Shown here: one piece after another, positions 42,701 to 50,021 of the stretch
Numbering within the stretch: the first letter of the stretch is position 1
How the letters are laid out: every line of letters starts with the position of its first letter
Source: CAYSLU01 sp964431965
Lineage (GTDB): Bacteria > Verrucomicrobiota > Kiritimatiellia > CAIKKV01 > CAYSLU01
NCBI GenBank assembly: GCA_964431965.1
Contig: CAYSLU010000001.1
Coordinates: forward strand, 62,001-126,000
Direction of reading: 5' to 3'
DNA: 64,000 nt
Made by a program: the position numbers and the translations under genes
The notes under the pieces: model-generated
What the model saw: the letters and a program-made list of their open reading frames with translations, nothing else
The model's database searches: none
What the model was told of the DNA's origin: nothing

Positions 42701-42870
42701 GCGGGTGGCGCGTAGCTCCACAGCTCGGACATCGGCAGGGCCAGCTTCTCGCCGGTCACGCCGCTCCGGGCCGGGTCGTGCATGTAGGTGGGCCAGTCCT
42801 CGGCCATCACCTGCGCCACGAGCGCGACGCTCAGAGCGGCAGCCAGCCAACTGCGTCGTCCAACGGTCAT
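39736..42870 (-). CDS. secreted propeller / methyltransferase-like / propeller fusion (copy 1, complete)
   Basis: The 1044-residue protein starts at ATG 42870 with a signal peptide (RRSWLAAALSVALVAQVMA). Residues ~25-415 are a PQQ-type propeller (VDAATGARRWTVFTDG, LEAGDGKPLWKSRPL, LDAKTGQSLWKMHS, LDADTGRRVWSAP). Residues ~432-557 look like a class I methyltransferase Rossmann core: GYALVIGGDGARLAFELARR as motif I, VVETNE after strand 2, FANIVVVDAS as strand 4, and LRVLKPCGGVLYSG as strand 5. Residues ~585-1000 are a second propeller. The end (CLINIIPAGGIVVVPEASSG, then CVCPHAALQ) has four conserved Cys. Cofactor binding by the inserted domain is uncertain in an exported protein. A second copy lies at 61735-64000. 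Confidence 0.85.
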   Translation of the reverse strand: MTVGRRSWLAAALSVALVAQVMAEDWPTYMHDPARSGVTGEKLALPMSELWSYAPPAVPKPAWPGANERDKITFDDATHVAMAGDSVYFGSPVDNGIHAVDAATGARRWTVFTDGPVRLAPTVADGCVYAGSDDGAVYCLEAGDGKPLWKSRPLEGATRILGAGRIMSLWPVRTDVVVDGGMAYCGAGLFPARQTTVVALDAKTGQSLWKMHSASPTNKLVPPIPQGYIVASAGELYVPRGRAPAQIVSRRDGAYRGSPEGVEGWKGVVSGDYGILVGSLYYFGTQGRLYGIDASGKRHAIVADTRQMAATPTRLFRLAATKGATSVVAADRALGKSNDTARLWSFARSNLQVIVVAGPNVIVGGDNEVIALDADTGRRVWSAPVGGLARGLAVANGRLVVSTDRGRIHCFGQGAAVARAKPSPEPFAADEATARAAARAESIVKDAGVRRGYALVIGGDGARLAFELARRSSLMVHVVETNEARAASARLALSDAGTYGTRVVVDVVRPGATNGLPYPPYFANIVVVDASALGHEPVTAAAVLRVLKPCGGVLYSGAKAAPESWTRAGTVAAATLTGADGWTKLVRGSLPGAGEWTHQYGDAGNTASSDDDRVKGRMDVLWYGEPGPADMQERHRGSEAPLFVDGRVYTQGLRQPGDRPVLMCFDAYNGTPYWEREMPGAVRLSVLANCGNLAAATSGLFVAVGGVCHHLDPNTGETRRTFTLPAMPAAGTGAWGYVAVVGDTLVGSVSPANQFSRGVFAYAVKSGQLKWRYEGGVIRNSTLAVSGGRVLFAEQRGTTQAPHIATYEEYVRQLQAKRRGLDAETNKPPASASPKPVPSKAASVRTAVGLDLETGKELWAGEVDLTDCGRWAGNLCAAAKHDTLVFYGAYNAYGAAKGDEGGRRALAVSAADGSLLWNRTVGNYVRPVLVNDWFVTRPTALDLRTGEPVTVRDPRLRPWSANRLGACGQMSASSHLLFYRIGSISMTSVETGKSAGAFLGMRPGCLINIIPAGGIVVVPEASSGCVCPHAALQSTVALVPMGAQ

Positions 42871-43126
42871 CGGGCACCCTGCCTTGTTGCTCTTCGGTTT
42901 CGTGAGTGTGTCGCATCGGTCGCTCGAAGGCGCAGATTCCGCCTTCGCCGAGCCCAGTCCCACGTGTAATCTTACCGCAGCTCGAGCGGGAATCCCATCT
43001 GAGAGAAGCACGGAGGCGGGGACCATGAACACGAAGCAGTACTCCGCGACGATGGACATCGTCTGGCGGATGTCGCGATGAAGCTGCGCGTTGATACAGA
43101 ATGAAGGGTCTGATCCGCGAAGCCGT

Positions 43127-43265
43127 TCAGGGCAGCAGCGTCCTGATCTGGCGGGCTAGCGGCGGGAAGTCTGCCGTCACAATGGTCCACACGACGTGGT
43201 CAAGCATCTGGCGAAGGGTGATGGTGTCGTCATCTCGATACCGTGCCGTCTCATGATGGTTTCTC
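43127..43265 (-). pseudogene. possible HepT/DUF86-like C-terminal relic
   Basis: On the minus strand an open frame ending at TGA (43127) reads RRNHHETARYRDDDTITLRQ, then MLDHVVWTIVTADFPPLARQ and IRTLLP. The VVW-IVT-DFPPL-RQI pattern resembles the last helix of HepT (HEPN) toxins. The upstream helices with the R-x4-H motif are absent. The match is weak. Confidence 0.3.
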
Positions 43266-43365
43266 CTTAGCTGCTCGGCCAAGCCTTGCCGTGGCCGTCC
43301 AGGTGAGAATGCAGTAGGGCGCGCCCATCAAGACCAGAGGAAAGACGGCGGGACTGGCCTCGGGG

Positions 43366-43509
43366 CAGGGTCTTTTGTCTTGGCCTGATTTCGGTCAACG
43401 GACGACACGGAGGTCGTCCCTCCATGCCCGGAAAAGACGGTTTCTCGCCTCTTTGGAGGGCTGGGCTCCGTCCCGGCCGGCCTGACAAGAGTCAAAACAA
43501 AAGACCCTG
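43366..43509. mobile_element. 144-bp MITE-like element with 10-bp target duplication
   Basis: The termini are a perfect 13-bp inverted repeat, cagggtcttttgt at 43366-43378 and acaaaagaccctg at 43497-43509. Immediately outside lies the direct repeat ggcctcgggg at 43356-43365 and again at 43510-43519. The interior contains the palindromic 'ggaggtcgtccctcca / tggagggctgggctccg' core seen in other intergenic repeats here. It encodes no transposase. Confidence 0.75.
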
Positions 43510-43656
43510 GGCCTCGGGGGTCATGTCGTCGATCCGGCCCCGTCGGCAAGCCGAAAGCCTGAGGCAAGTTGGCACTCTATTGGAGGGCTTCAGGGGGCTG
43601 GCCGATGGCCCATGTTCCCAGAACGGGGTCACCACCAGCATGCCTGGCGGTCTTGA

Positions 43657-44400
43657 TCATCCTGCGGCGAAGGCCGAGAACGACCCCAGCCGGTCTGGGA
43701 CCAGCACGTCGACGCCGGGCAGCCGCCGGGAGACTTCGCGGGCGTCCTCTTCGGCATGGCGGCTGCACCAGAAGTGACCCGGCTCATGGCGGTCGTGGTG
43801 CATCAACACGATCCGGCGGGGCCGGGGGGAGAGGGTGGCCATCGCCGAGATCAGGTCCGGGCTGGCCCAGCACAGGGCGGCATCGATCCGGGTGCCGTTG
43901 AGGGCGGGCGGCAACTCGTGGCAGTCGCCGGAGTACCAGAGGCAGGCCGGTCCGAGCGTGAGCAGGAGGGAGAACTTGTTCATCCGGCCAGCCGCGTCGA
44001 AGGAGTTGTCGTAGCCGCCCTGGATGCGGGCGGTAAACGATCCCACGGAGACAATCTGGCCGTCGGTCAGCGGCACCAGCCGGTCGGCGGGCAGGCCGCG
44101 CTGCGTGAGGTGGTCGATGACATCTGGCGGCGCCAGGACGCGCGCGGACGTGTGCTGGACGATGACCTCGATCGCGGCCGCGTCGCAGTGGTCGCCGTGG
44201 ATGTGCGAGACGAAGATGGCGTCGCATCGCGAGATCGACTCCGGGCGGATATCGGGCCGCTGGAAGTGCCGCTCGGTGTTGCCCTGCCACTCGAAGGACC
44301 CGCAGAAGTAAGGGTCCGTCAGGATCGTCGTCCCGTCCGGCGCGCCGATCAGGAACGTGGTGTGCGAGACAAAGCCGATTCGAATTCCCTCAAGCTGCAT
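43657..44400 (-). CDS. MBL-fold metallo-hydrolase (UlaG-like)
   Basis: The 247-residue protein starts at ATG 44400, preceded on its strand by CCGGAGGC. It has the metallo-beta-lactamase fold with the metal motif HIHGDHCD (H-x-H-x-D-H). The N-terminus IRIGFVSHTTFLIGAPDGTT with TDPYFCG, the strand LWYSGDCHE and the final IVLMHHDRHEPGHFW resemble the UlaG/YtkL group of lactonases and phosphodiesterases. The substrate is unknown. It lies downstream of arsC on the same strand but is separated by 285 bp that contain a mobile element, so it is probably a separate transcription unit. Confidence 0.88.
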   Translation of the reverse strand: MQLEGIRIGFVSHTTFLIGAPDGTTILTDPYFCGSFEWQGNTERHFQRPDIRPESISRCDAIFVSHIHGDHCDAAAIEVIVQHTSARVLAPPDVIDHLTQRGLPADRLVPLTDGQIVSVGSFTARIQGGYDNSFDAAGRMNKFSLLLTLGPACLWYSGDCHELPPALNGTRIDAALCWASPDLISAMATLSPRPRRIVLMHHDRHEPGHFWCSRHAEEDAREVSRRLPGVDVLVPDRLGSFSAFAAG

Positions 44401-44531
44401 CCGCTGCCTCCGGTTGGTCCGGCGGCGGCTCTTCCGCGCCGGACGATCGGACCTCCTGAACGCCTCGAACGCCCTCGGCCGTAACAGGATGTGCCACATC
44501 GGCGACGGTATCAAGCGGCGAAGGGAGCCCC

Positions 44532-44665
44532 GCCGCAATTCGCGCGATGGTCGGCGCACCATCCGGACTACGGGCTGAAGCCCCCACTACAGACAGCGAA
44601 CTGGCCGGTTCCGACGTTTGTAGTGCGGCCTTCAGGCCGTTCTGAGGCCATCTCGCGAACTGCCG
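44532..44665. mobile_element. 133-134 bp MITE-like element, copy 1
   Basis: This copy is closely similar to the element at 52769-52901, including the central hairpin formed by the gggctgaagcccNcactac and gtagtgcggccttcaggcc arms. Its ends are a degenerate inverted repeat (ccgcaattcgcg versus the complement of cgcgaactgccgg). The flanks repeat gggagccccg at 44523-44532 and 44666-44675, consistent with a 9-bp target duplication. It sits just beyond the arsC stop. Confidence 0.7.
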
Positions 44666-44685
44666 GGGAGCCCCGAGAGCCGCGA

Positions 44686-45111
44686 TCACAGGCCCTGCGG
44701 CAGCGATTCGACGAAAGCTCGGATCTCGTCGCGCACCCGGCGGTAGTGGCCGAGCGCCTCCTCCTCGGTCGCCGCCCCCCTGGCGAGCGCCGGCGGGTCA
44801 TCGAACCCGACGTGGACGACCCTGGCCTTGCCCTTCAGCCACATGGGGCAGGTCTCGTTCGCGTGCCCGCAGACGGTCACCACGCAGTCGAAGTCGACGT
44901 GCGCCATGTCGTCGACCGTCTTCGACCGCTGGCCGGAGATGTCCACCCCGGCTTCGGCCATGACGCGAACGGCCCGCGGATTGAGCCCGTGGGTCTCGAT
45001 GCCGGCCGAGTATGCATCGATCGCATCCGCCTTCAGCGCCCGCGCCCAGCCCTCCGCCATCTGGCTCCGGCAGGAGTTGCCGGTACACAGGAACAGGATC
45101 TTGAGCTTCAC
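44686..45111 (-). CDS. arsC: arsenate reductase, thioredoxin-coupled LMW-phosphatase type
   Basis: The 141-residue protein reduces arsenate to arsenite. It has the phosphatase-type loop CTGNSCRS (Cys9 to Arg15, C-x5-R) and the redox pair Cys81 and Cys88 in VCGHANETCP. This matches the S. aureus pI258/B. subtilis ArsC relay that is recycled by thioredoxin. The Asp of FDDPP near the C-terminus is the usual general acid. The start overlaps the arsM stop as ATGA, so it is the last gene of the operon. Two thioredoxin-like genes in the same operon fit its need for reductant. Confidence 0.95.
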   Translation of the reverse strand: MKLKILFLCTGNSCRSQMAEGWARALKADAIDAYSAGIETHGLNPRAVRVMAEAGVDISGQRSKTVDDMAHVDFDCVVTVCGHANETCPMWLKGKARVVHVGFDDPPALARGAATEEEALGHYRRVRDEIRAFVESLPQGL

Positions 45112-45974
45112 CGTTTCGCCCTCCGGACGGGCTTGCGCGCCGCCACGTCCAAGCTGGTCACGTAGTGCCCGAGCGTCGTGCCCTTGGGCAGCTGCTTGAC
45201 GATTTTTCGGTAGAGCGGGTCGTTCCCGTCCACCATCGCATCGATGTAGCCGGGCTTGGGCGTGAGGACGATTCCCGTCAGTCCCGCTGCCCGGGCCATG
45301 GTCCGGGTTTCATCGACCAGGACGGCGCCGGCCACGCAACCCACCAGCGCCTCGACGGATGCGAGGACCAACCGGGGCAGCGGCTTGAGCAGCGCAAGGT
45401 CGGACACGGCCACGCGGCCGCCCGGCCTGAGCACGCGTGCGATCTCCCGCCACACCTGCGGCTTGTCCGGGGAGAGGTTGATCACGCAGTTGGAGATGAC
45501 CACGTCCACGCTGGCGTCGGCCGCCGGCAGGTGTTCGATCTCGCCGAGCCGGAACTCCACGTTGTTCAGCTTCGTGCGCTTCCGGAACGCCTCGGCGTTC
45601 CGCCTCGCTTTGCCCAGCATCTCCGGGGTCATGTCCACGCCGATCGCGCGGCCCCGGGGGCCCACCTTCTGCGCCACGATGAACACGTCGAAGCCGCCGC
45701 CGCTGCCCAGGTCCAGGACGACCTCGCCCGGCTCCAGCGCGGCGACGGCGCCGGGGTTCCCGCAGGACAGCCCCATGTTCGCCCCCTCGGGGAGCGTTGC
45801 CAGTTCGGCGTCGGAGTATCCAACCGAACGGGCCACTCCATCGGGGTCCCCGCTGCCGCAGCAGCTCCGCGACGGGCCGCAGCAGGACCCCCCGCTCCGG
45901 GCGATCGCCGCATAGCCCTCGCGCACCTGCTCCCGGACCACCTGCTTCCTGTCCGTCCGTCGGCGGCTGCTCAT
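45108..45974 (-). CDS. arsM: arsenite S-adenosylmethionine methyltransferase
   Basis: The 288-residue enzyme methylates As(III) with SAM to volatile or less toxic forms. Motif I is VVLDLGSGGGFDVFI (86-100), followed by GVDMTPEML, VDVVISNCVINLSPDK and LRPGGRVAVSDLAL. The ArsM arsenic-binding cysteines correspond to Cys71 (MGLSCGNP), Cys163 (SNCVINL) and Cys213 (GCVAGA), with the usual 50-residue spacing of the last two. An N-terminal CC/CC patch (31/32, 38/39) could supply the fourth. The gene overlaps acr3 and arsC by ATGA on both sides, which indicates coupled translation of reduction, methylation and efflux genes. Confidence 0.95.
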   Translation of the reverse strand: MSSRRRTDRKQVVREQVREGYAAIARSGGSCCGPSRSCCGSGDPDGVARSVGYSDAELATLPEGANMGLSCGNPGAVAALEPGEVVLDLGSGGGFDVFIVAQKVGPRGRAIGVDMTPEMLGKARRNAEAFRKRTKLNNVEFRLGEIEHLPAADASVDVVISNCVINLSPDKPQVWREIARVLRPGGRVAVSDLALLKPLPRLVLASVEALVGCVAGAVLVDETRTMARAAGLTGIVLTPKPGYIDAMVDGNDPLYRKIVKQLPKGTTLGHYVTSLDVAARKPVRRAKR

Positions 45975-47044
45975 GCCTGCACCTCGCTGGAGTCGCCGGC
46001 GAAGTACCGGCGCCGGAAGTACAGCGCCACGTTCACGAGGCCGATCAGGGCCGGCACCTCCACCAGCGGCCCGATCACGGCCGCGAACGCCGCCCCGTGG
46101 TTGATCCCGAAGACGCCCACCGCCACGGCGATGGCGAGCTCGAAGTTGTTGCTCGCGGCCGTGAACGAGAGGGTGGCCGATTTCGCGTAGTCCGCCCCGG
46201 CCCGGGCGCTCATCCAGAAGCTGACCAGGAACATCACCACGAAGTAGATCAGCAGCGGGACGGCGATCAGCACCACGTCGCCCGGCTTGGCGATGATCTT
46301 CTGCCCCTGCATGGAGAACATCACCACGATGGTGAACAGCAGCGCCACGAGGGTGATGGGGGAGATCCGGGGGATGAACCGGTTGTGGTACCAGTCCTTG
46401 CCCCTGGCCTTGACCAGGACCAGCCGGGTGAGCATCCCCGCGAGGAACGGGATCCCGAGGTAGATGAACACGCTCTCCGCGATCTGCCCGATGGTGACGT
46501 TCACGGCTGCGCCCGACAGGCCGAGGAGGGGCGGCAGCTTCGTCACGAACAGCCAGGCGTACAGGCTGTAGAAGAAGACCTGGAAGACCGAGTTGAAGGC
46601 AACCAAGCCGGCGCAGTACTCGGTGTCGCCCTTGGCCAGCTCGTTCCACACGATCACCATGGCGATGCACCGGGCCAGGCCGATCATGATGAGCCCGATC
46701 ATGAACTCCGGCTGGCCGCGCAGGAACAGGATCGCGAGCTCCGTCATGAGGATCGGGCCGACGACCCAGTTCTGGAGCAGGCTCAGCCCGAGGACCTTCC
46801 AGTCGCGGAACGCGTCCCCGAGCTCCTCGTATCGCACCTTCGCCAGCGGCGGGTACATCATCAGGATCAGGCCCAGCGCAATCGGGATGCTGGTCTGCGT
46901 TCCTTCGGGCCGGAGCGATCCGATCCAGCTTCCGAACCCGGGCGCCGCGTACCCGAGGAGAACGCCCGCTCCCATCGCCAGGAAGATCCACAGAGTCAGG
47001 TACCGGTCCAGGAACGACAGCCGCTTCGTGATTCCTTCGCTCAT
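45971..47044 (-). CDS. acr3: ACR3-family arsenite efflux permease
   Basis: The 357-residue inner-membrane carrier has ten predicted helices and exports arsenite using the proton gradient. Family landmarks are LDRYLTLWIFLAMGAGVLLG at the N-terminus, LILMMYPPLAKVRYEEL, the helix-4 cysteine motif GLARCIAMVIVWNELAKGD and the helix-10 motif FTAASNNFELAIAVAVGVFG with its essential Glu. The start is the ATG at 47044. It follows ccdA by 44 bp and overlaps arsM. ACR3 rather than ArsB is the common choice in non-enteric bacteria. Confidence 0.96.
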   Translation of the reverse strand: MSEGITKRLSFLDRYLTLWIFLAMGAGVLLGYAAPGFGSWIGSLRPEGTQTSIPIALGLILMMYPPLAKVRYEELGDAFRDWKVLGLSLLQNWVVGPILMTELAILFLRGQPEFMIGLIMIGLARCIAMVIVWNELAKGDTEYCAGLVAFNSVFQVFFYSLYAWLFVTKLPPLLGLSGAAVNVTIGQIAESVFIYLGIPFLAGMLTRLVLVKARGKDWYHNRFIPRISPITLVALLFTIVVMFSMQGQKIIAKPGDVVLIAVPLLIYFVVMFLVSFWMSARAGADYAKSATLSFTAASNNFELAIAVAVGVFGINHGAAFAAVIGPLVEVPALIGLVNVALYFRRRYFAGDSSEVQA

Positions 47045-47088
47045 ACGTGTGTACCGCCTTCCCTTCGGGTTATGTTCAGCCGCTCCGC

Positions 47089-47790
47089 CTATCGCGCCGT
47101 GTAGATCAGGTAAAGCCCGCCCAGCAGCACCAGCGCGCCGCACGCTCTCTTGAGCACCACCGCGCCCTTCGATCGCTCGCTCCAGTTCAGGTAGTGCTGG
47201 ACCACCTCGGTGAAGGTGCCGGCCAGCACGATCACGCCGCAGTGCCCGGCGCCGTAGAGCAGCAGCAGGAGGACGCCGTACGAGAGGTTGGTCGCGGCCA
47301 GCCGGAACGTCACCGCCAGCATCGGCGCCATGAAGGCGAAGGTGCAGGGGCCCAGCGCCACTCCGAACACCAGCCCCAGGACGAACGCCGCCAGCAGCCC
47401 CTTGCGCTTCATCCCCGGCTGTGCCGCCCCGGGCAGCGGCAGCCGGATCGCATCCAGCAGGTAGAGGCCGACCACAAAGAAGATCGCGGCGACTCCGTAG
47501 TTGCCCCAGCGGCCCACGTCGCCCAGCATGCGGCCGGCCGCGGCCGTGACCGCCCCGATCGCCCCGATGGTGATGAGGATGCCGACCGCGAACAGGAGCG
47601 AAATCGCGAATGCCCGCCGGGTGGCGATCCGGCCCTGCTGGTCGATGTAGCCGACAATCAGCGGAATGCTCGCCAGGTGACAGGGGCTGAGCAGGATGCT
47701 CAACACGCCCCAGGCCAGCGCCGCCGAGAGGGCGGCGGCCGGCGATCCCTCGACGGCATGCGTCAGCGCGGTGAAGATCGTCTCCAGCAT
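47089..47790 (-). CDS. ccdA: CcdA-type thiol-disulfide transmembrane electron carrier
   Basis: The 233-residue protein has six membrane helices. It also has the two conserved cysteines of CcdA/DsbD-beta, in LLSPCHLASIPLIVGY (helix 1) and VALGPCTFAFMAPMLA (helix 4). CcdA moves electrons from cytosolic thioredoxin across the membrane to periplasmic thioredoxin-like proteins. The neighbouring gene at 47824 encodes a membrane-anchored thioredoxin-like protein that would be its partner. Finding it inside an ars operon suggests that the export or reduction steps need thiol electrons outside the cytosol. It could also serve cytochrome maturation, but no ccm or res genes are nearby. Confidence 0.9.
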   Translation of the reverse strand: MLETIFTALTHAVEGSPAAALSAALAWGVLSILLSPCHLASIPLIVGYIDQQGRIATRRAFAISLLFAVGILITIGAIGAVTAAAGRMLGDVGRWGNYGVAAIFFVVGLYLLDAIRLPLPGAAQPGMKRKGLLAAFVLGLVFGVALGPCTFAFMAPMLAVTFRLAATNLSYGVLLLLLYGAGHCGVIVLAGTFTEVVQHYLNWSERSKGAVVLKRACGALVLLGGLYLIYTAR

Positions 47791-47823
47791 ACGGTCCGGT
47801 GCTCTCCTTGCTCGTGCGGGATC

Positions 47824-48312
47824 TCAGGGGGCGTCCGTGGCCGGGGCCGCGGGCGCGCTGTTCGTCCGGGCCGACAGGTCGACGCCGAGTTCCCGCCACT
47901 TCGACAGGATGTCCTCCCGGGCGAGGAACCCCTCGTGCCGGAACAGCTCCTGGCCCCGGGTGTCATAGAAGATCTGCGTGGGGATGGTGCGGACCCCGTA
48001 CGTCTTCGCCGCGTCCGGGTTCTCCCACACATCGATGAAGACGACTTCCAGCTTCCCGGCATGGGTCTTCTTCAGTTCTTCCAGGATCGGGGCCATCAGC
48101 TTGCAGGGAATGCACTTCCCCGCGCCCAGATCAACCAGCCGGGGAAGCGACAGCTCCCGCGCGGCCGTCGCCGTCGCCGTCGGCGCCTCAGGGCGCTTCG
48201 CAGCGCTCCGGGCCAGCAGCACGCCGGCTACCGCGACGGCGAGCACGAGCCAGGCCCACTTCGCGGCCCTGCCGCCACGCCCGCAGCGTTCGCCCTTGCG
48301 CTCCTCTGTCAT
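47824..48312 (-). CDS. membrane-anchored periplasmic thioredoxin-like protein
   Basis: The 162-residue protein has one N-terminal helix (WAWLVLAVAVAGVLLARS) and a thioredoxin fold outside. The active site is GKCIPCKLMAPILEELKK (Cys67, Cys70), followed by VVFIDVWENPDAAKTYGVR and the cis-proline TIPTQIFYD. The CIPC pair differs from CGPC of cytosolic thioredoxin. It lies between the DGC gene and ccdA, whose product would re-reduce it. The C-terminus is a short Ala/Pro tail. Its place in the ars operon suggests protection or reduction of thiols outside the cytosol under arsenic stress. Confidence 0.88.
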   Translation of the reverse strand: MTEERKGERCGRGGRAAKWAWLVLAVAVAGVLLARSAAKRPEAPTATATAARELSLPRLVDLGAGKCIPCKLMAPILEELKKTHAGKLEVVFIDVWENPDAAKTYGVRTIPTQIFYDTRGQELFRHEGFLAREDILSKWRELGVDLSARTNSAPAAPATDAP

Positions 48313-48334
48313 GCGAGCCTCACTTCCCGGGTTT

Positions 48335-48712
48335 TCAGCACGCCAGCTTCACCGCGCCGGCAGCCGCCGCCTTCGCGATTGCCTCCGGCGTCGGGGGAGT
48401 CTTGCCTTTCTCCATCCCCAGATCGGCGAGCTGAAGGTGCTCATACGAAGCGAACCCGGCCTGCTCCAGGCTGCTCTTGACGCAGTTCAACGGGCACCCG
48501 TCGATCGCGAGAACCCGCGAGGCCGACTTCGTTGTCGCCATGATCCCGGCCACGCGCCCGCCAATCCCCGCCAGGCAGAACATCCGGCCCGCGCCGTCCC
48601 GGGTCAGCTTCCGGGCCGCCTGATCGGCGATCGCTCCAACATCGGCCGCTCCCGAGCACGCAAAAATCAGCTTCGGAGCCGTCCCGCACGCACACGCACT
48701 CTTCTCGCTCAT
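48335..48712 (-). CDS. DGC-domain putative zinc-binding protein
   Basis: The 125-residue protein belongs to the DGC family, named after its Asp-Gly-Cys motif, here AIDGCPLNCVKSSLEQAG. Additional cysteines are ACACG near the N-terminus, FACSGAADVGAIADQA and MFCLAGIGG, and the chain ends in KLAC. These would bind a metal. The biochemical role of the family is unknown. It often neighbours small thioredoxins and permeases in arsenic or heavy-metal clusters, as here, where it lies between the TIGR00412-type thioredoxin and the anchored thioredoxin. Confidence 0.88.
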   Translation of the reverse strand: MSEKSACACGTAPKLIFACSGAADVGAIADQAARKLTRDGAGRMFCLAGIGGRVAGIMATTKSASRVLAIDGCPLNCVKSSLEQAGFASYEHLQLADLGMEKGKTPPTPEAIAKAAAAGAVKLAC

Positions 48713-48740
48713 AGACCTCCTCCTTCTGTGGCACTCGGCG

Positions 48741-48974
48741 CTACGCCAGCAGCTTCCGGATCTCCTCCACGCCCAGGGCCTTCCCGGCGCTTCGGACCTT
48801 GCCGTCGATCACCAGCGCCGGCGTCGTCATCACGCCGAACTTCATGATGTCGGCGATCTTCTCGACCTTCTCGACGGTGGCGTCGAGCCCGAGGGCTTTG
48901 GCTGCGGCCTCGGCATTCGCCGCCAGCGTCTTGCACTTGGGGCAACCCGTGCCCAGCACCTGGATCTCTCTCAT
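48741..48974 (-). CDS. small thioredoxin-fold redox-active disulfide protein
   Basis: The 77-residue protein matches the 'redox-active disulfide protein 2' family. It has VLGTGCPKCKTLAANAEAAA with the CPKC active site at residues 11-14, VEKIADIMKFGVMTTPALVI with the cis-proline, and DGKVRSAGKALGVEEI. Members often sit beside DUF318-type permeases and ArsR regulators, exactly as found here (16 bp behind the permease). It may deliver electrons to ArsC or to the DGC protein; this is inference. Confidence 0.92.
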   Translation of the reverse strand: MREIQVLGTGCPKCKTLAANAEAAAKALGLDATVEKVEKIADIMKFGVMTTPALVIDGKVRSAGKALGVEEIRKLLA

Positions 48975-48989
48975 TGCTCGCTCCTCCCG

Positions 48990-50021
48990 CTACATGACCG
49001 CGTTGAAGACATACCCGACAATCAGGATCCCGGCCGCCACGATGCCGAAGAATGTCAGCAGGAGGCGCATGGTCAGAACCTTCCGAAGGATCACGGCCTC
49101 GGGCAGGGACAGGCCGATCACCGCCATCATGAAGGCCAGCGCCGTGCCCAGGGCGGCTCCCTTACCCAGCAGGGCCTGCACGATGGGGATGATGCCGGCG
49201 GCATTCGAGTACATCGGCACGCCCAGGAGCACGGCCGCCGGCACGGCCCACCAGGCGCTCTTGCCCATGATCGAGGCCAGGAAATCCTCCGGCGCATACC
49301 CGTGGATGCCGGCCCCGACCGCGATGCCGAGCACGACGTAGAGCCACACCTTGCCGACGATCTCGCGGACTGCGGCCAGCCCGTGCCGCACCCGGCCCGC
49401 CCAGTCCAGGCGCTCCTCGTCCGCGCCCGGCCCGACCTCCGTCTCGTAGACCCACGGCTCCACCCACTTCTCGAGGCGCAGGCGACCCATCGTCCAGCCG
49501 GCGGCGATCGCGATGAGCAGGCCCGTTCCCGCATAGATCGCCGCCACCTTCCATCCGAAGAGCCCAAGCAGGAGGACGAGCGCGACCTCGTTGATCATCG
49601 GGGACGCGATCAGGAAGGAGAAGGTCACGCCGAGCGGGACCCCGGCCGTCACGAATCCGATGAACATCGGGACCGCCGAGCACGAGCAGAAGGGCGTCAC
49701 GACGCCCAGGAGAGCGGCCAGGACATTCCCCGACGCCTCGCGCCTCCCGGCCAGGATGCGCCGCGTCCGGTCCGGCGTTACGAATGTCCGGATGATCCCG
49801 ACGCCGAACACGACCAGCGTGAGCAGCAACAGGACCTTGGGGGTCTCGAAGATGAAGAACTCGACCGTCCGTCCCAGGTGCCCGTCACGGCCAAGACCGA
49901 AGACCGAGTAGGTCACCCAGTCCGCCCCCGGCGCGAGCAGCCGGTAGGCCGCGACCCACGCCGCCAGCCCCAGGGCCATTCCCAGCGCCAGCCGGGCCCG
50001 CTCGCGCGTCGCGTCACTCAT
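48990..50021 (-). CDS. ArsP/DUF318-type permease
   Basis: The 343-residue protein starts at ATG 50021, overlapping the arsR stop by 8 bp. It has about eight helices and the family motif GVVTPFCSCSAVPMFIGFVT with two conserved cysteines in helix 3-4. A second half follows with GVPMYSNAAGIIPIVQALLG and TALAFMMAVIGLSLPEAVIL. Characterised ArsP members export trivalent organoarsenicals such as methylarsenite. Presence together with arsM, which makes such compounds, supports that role here. A long polar loop (WVYETEVGPGADEERLDW) separates the halves. Confidence 0.92.
   Translation of the reverse strand: MSDATRERARLALGMALGLAAWVAAYRLLAPGADWVTYSVFGLGRDGHLGRTVEFFIFETPKVLLLLTLVVFGVGIIRTFVTPDRTRRILAGRREASGNVLAALLGVVTPFCSCSAVPMFIGFVTAGVPLGVTFSFLIASPMINEVALVLLLGLFGWKVAAIYAGTGLLIAIAAGWTMGRLRLEKWVEPWVYETEVGPGADEERLDWAGRVRHGLAAVREIVGKVWLYVVLGIAVGAGIHGYAPEDFLASIMGKSAWWAVPAAVLLGVPMYSNAAGIIPIVQALLGKGAALGTALAFMMAVIGLSLPEAVILRKVLTMRLLLTFFGIVAAGILIVGYVFNAVM

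Larger units (their letters stand above)
42871..43656. other. gene-poor stretch with a mobile element and a relic
   Basis: Between the large propeller gene and the MBL hydrolase no intact gene is evident. The stretch contains a possible HepT-like relic (43127-43265) and a 144-bp inverted-repeat element with target duplication (43366-43509). The remainder shows nothing recognisable. Confidence 0.55.

Noticed and set aside
43569..43901. Short open frames on the + strand near the MBL hydrolase
   Set aside because: They are antisense to the hydrolase C-terminus or lie in repeat-like sequence and have no coding features.
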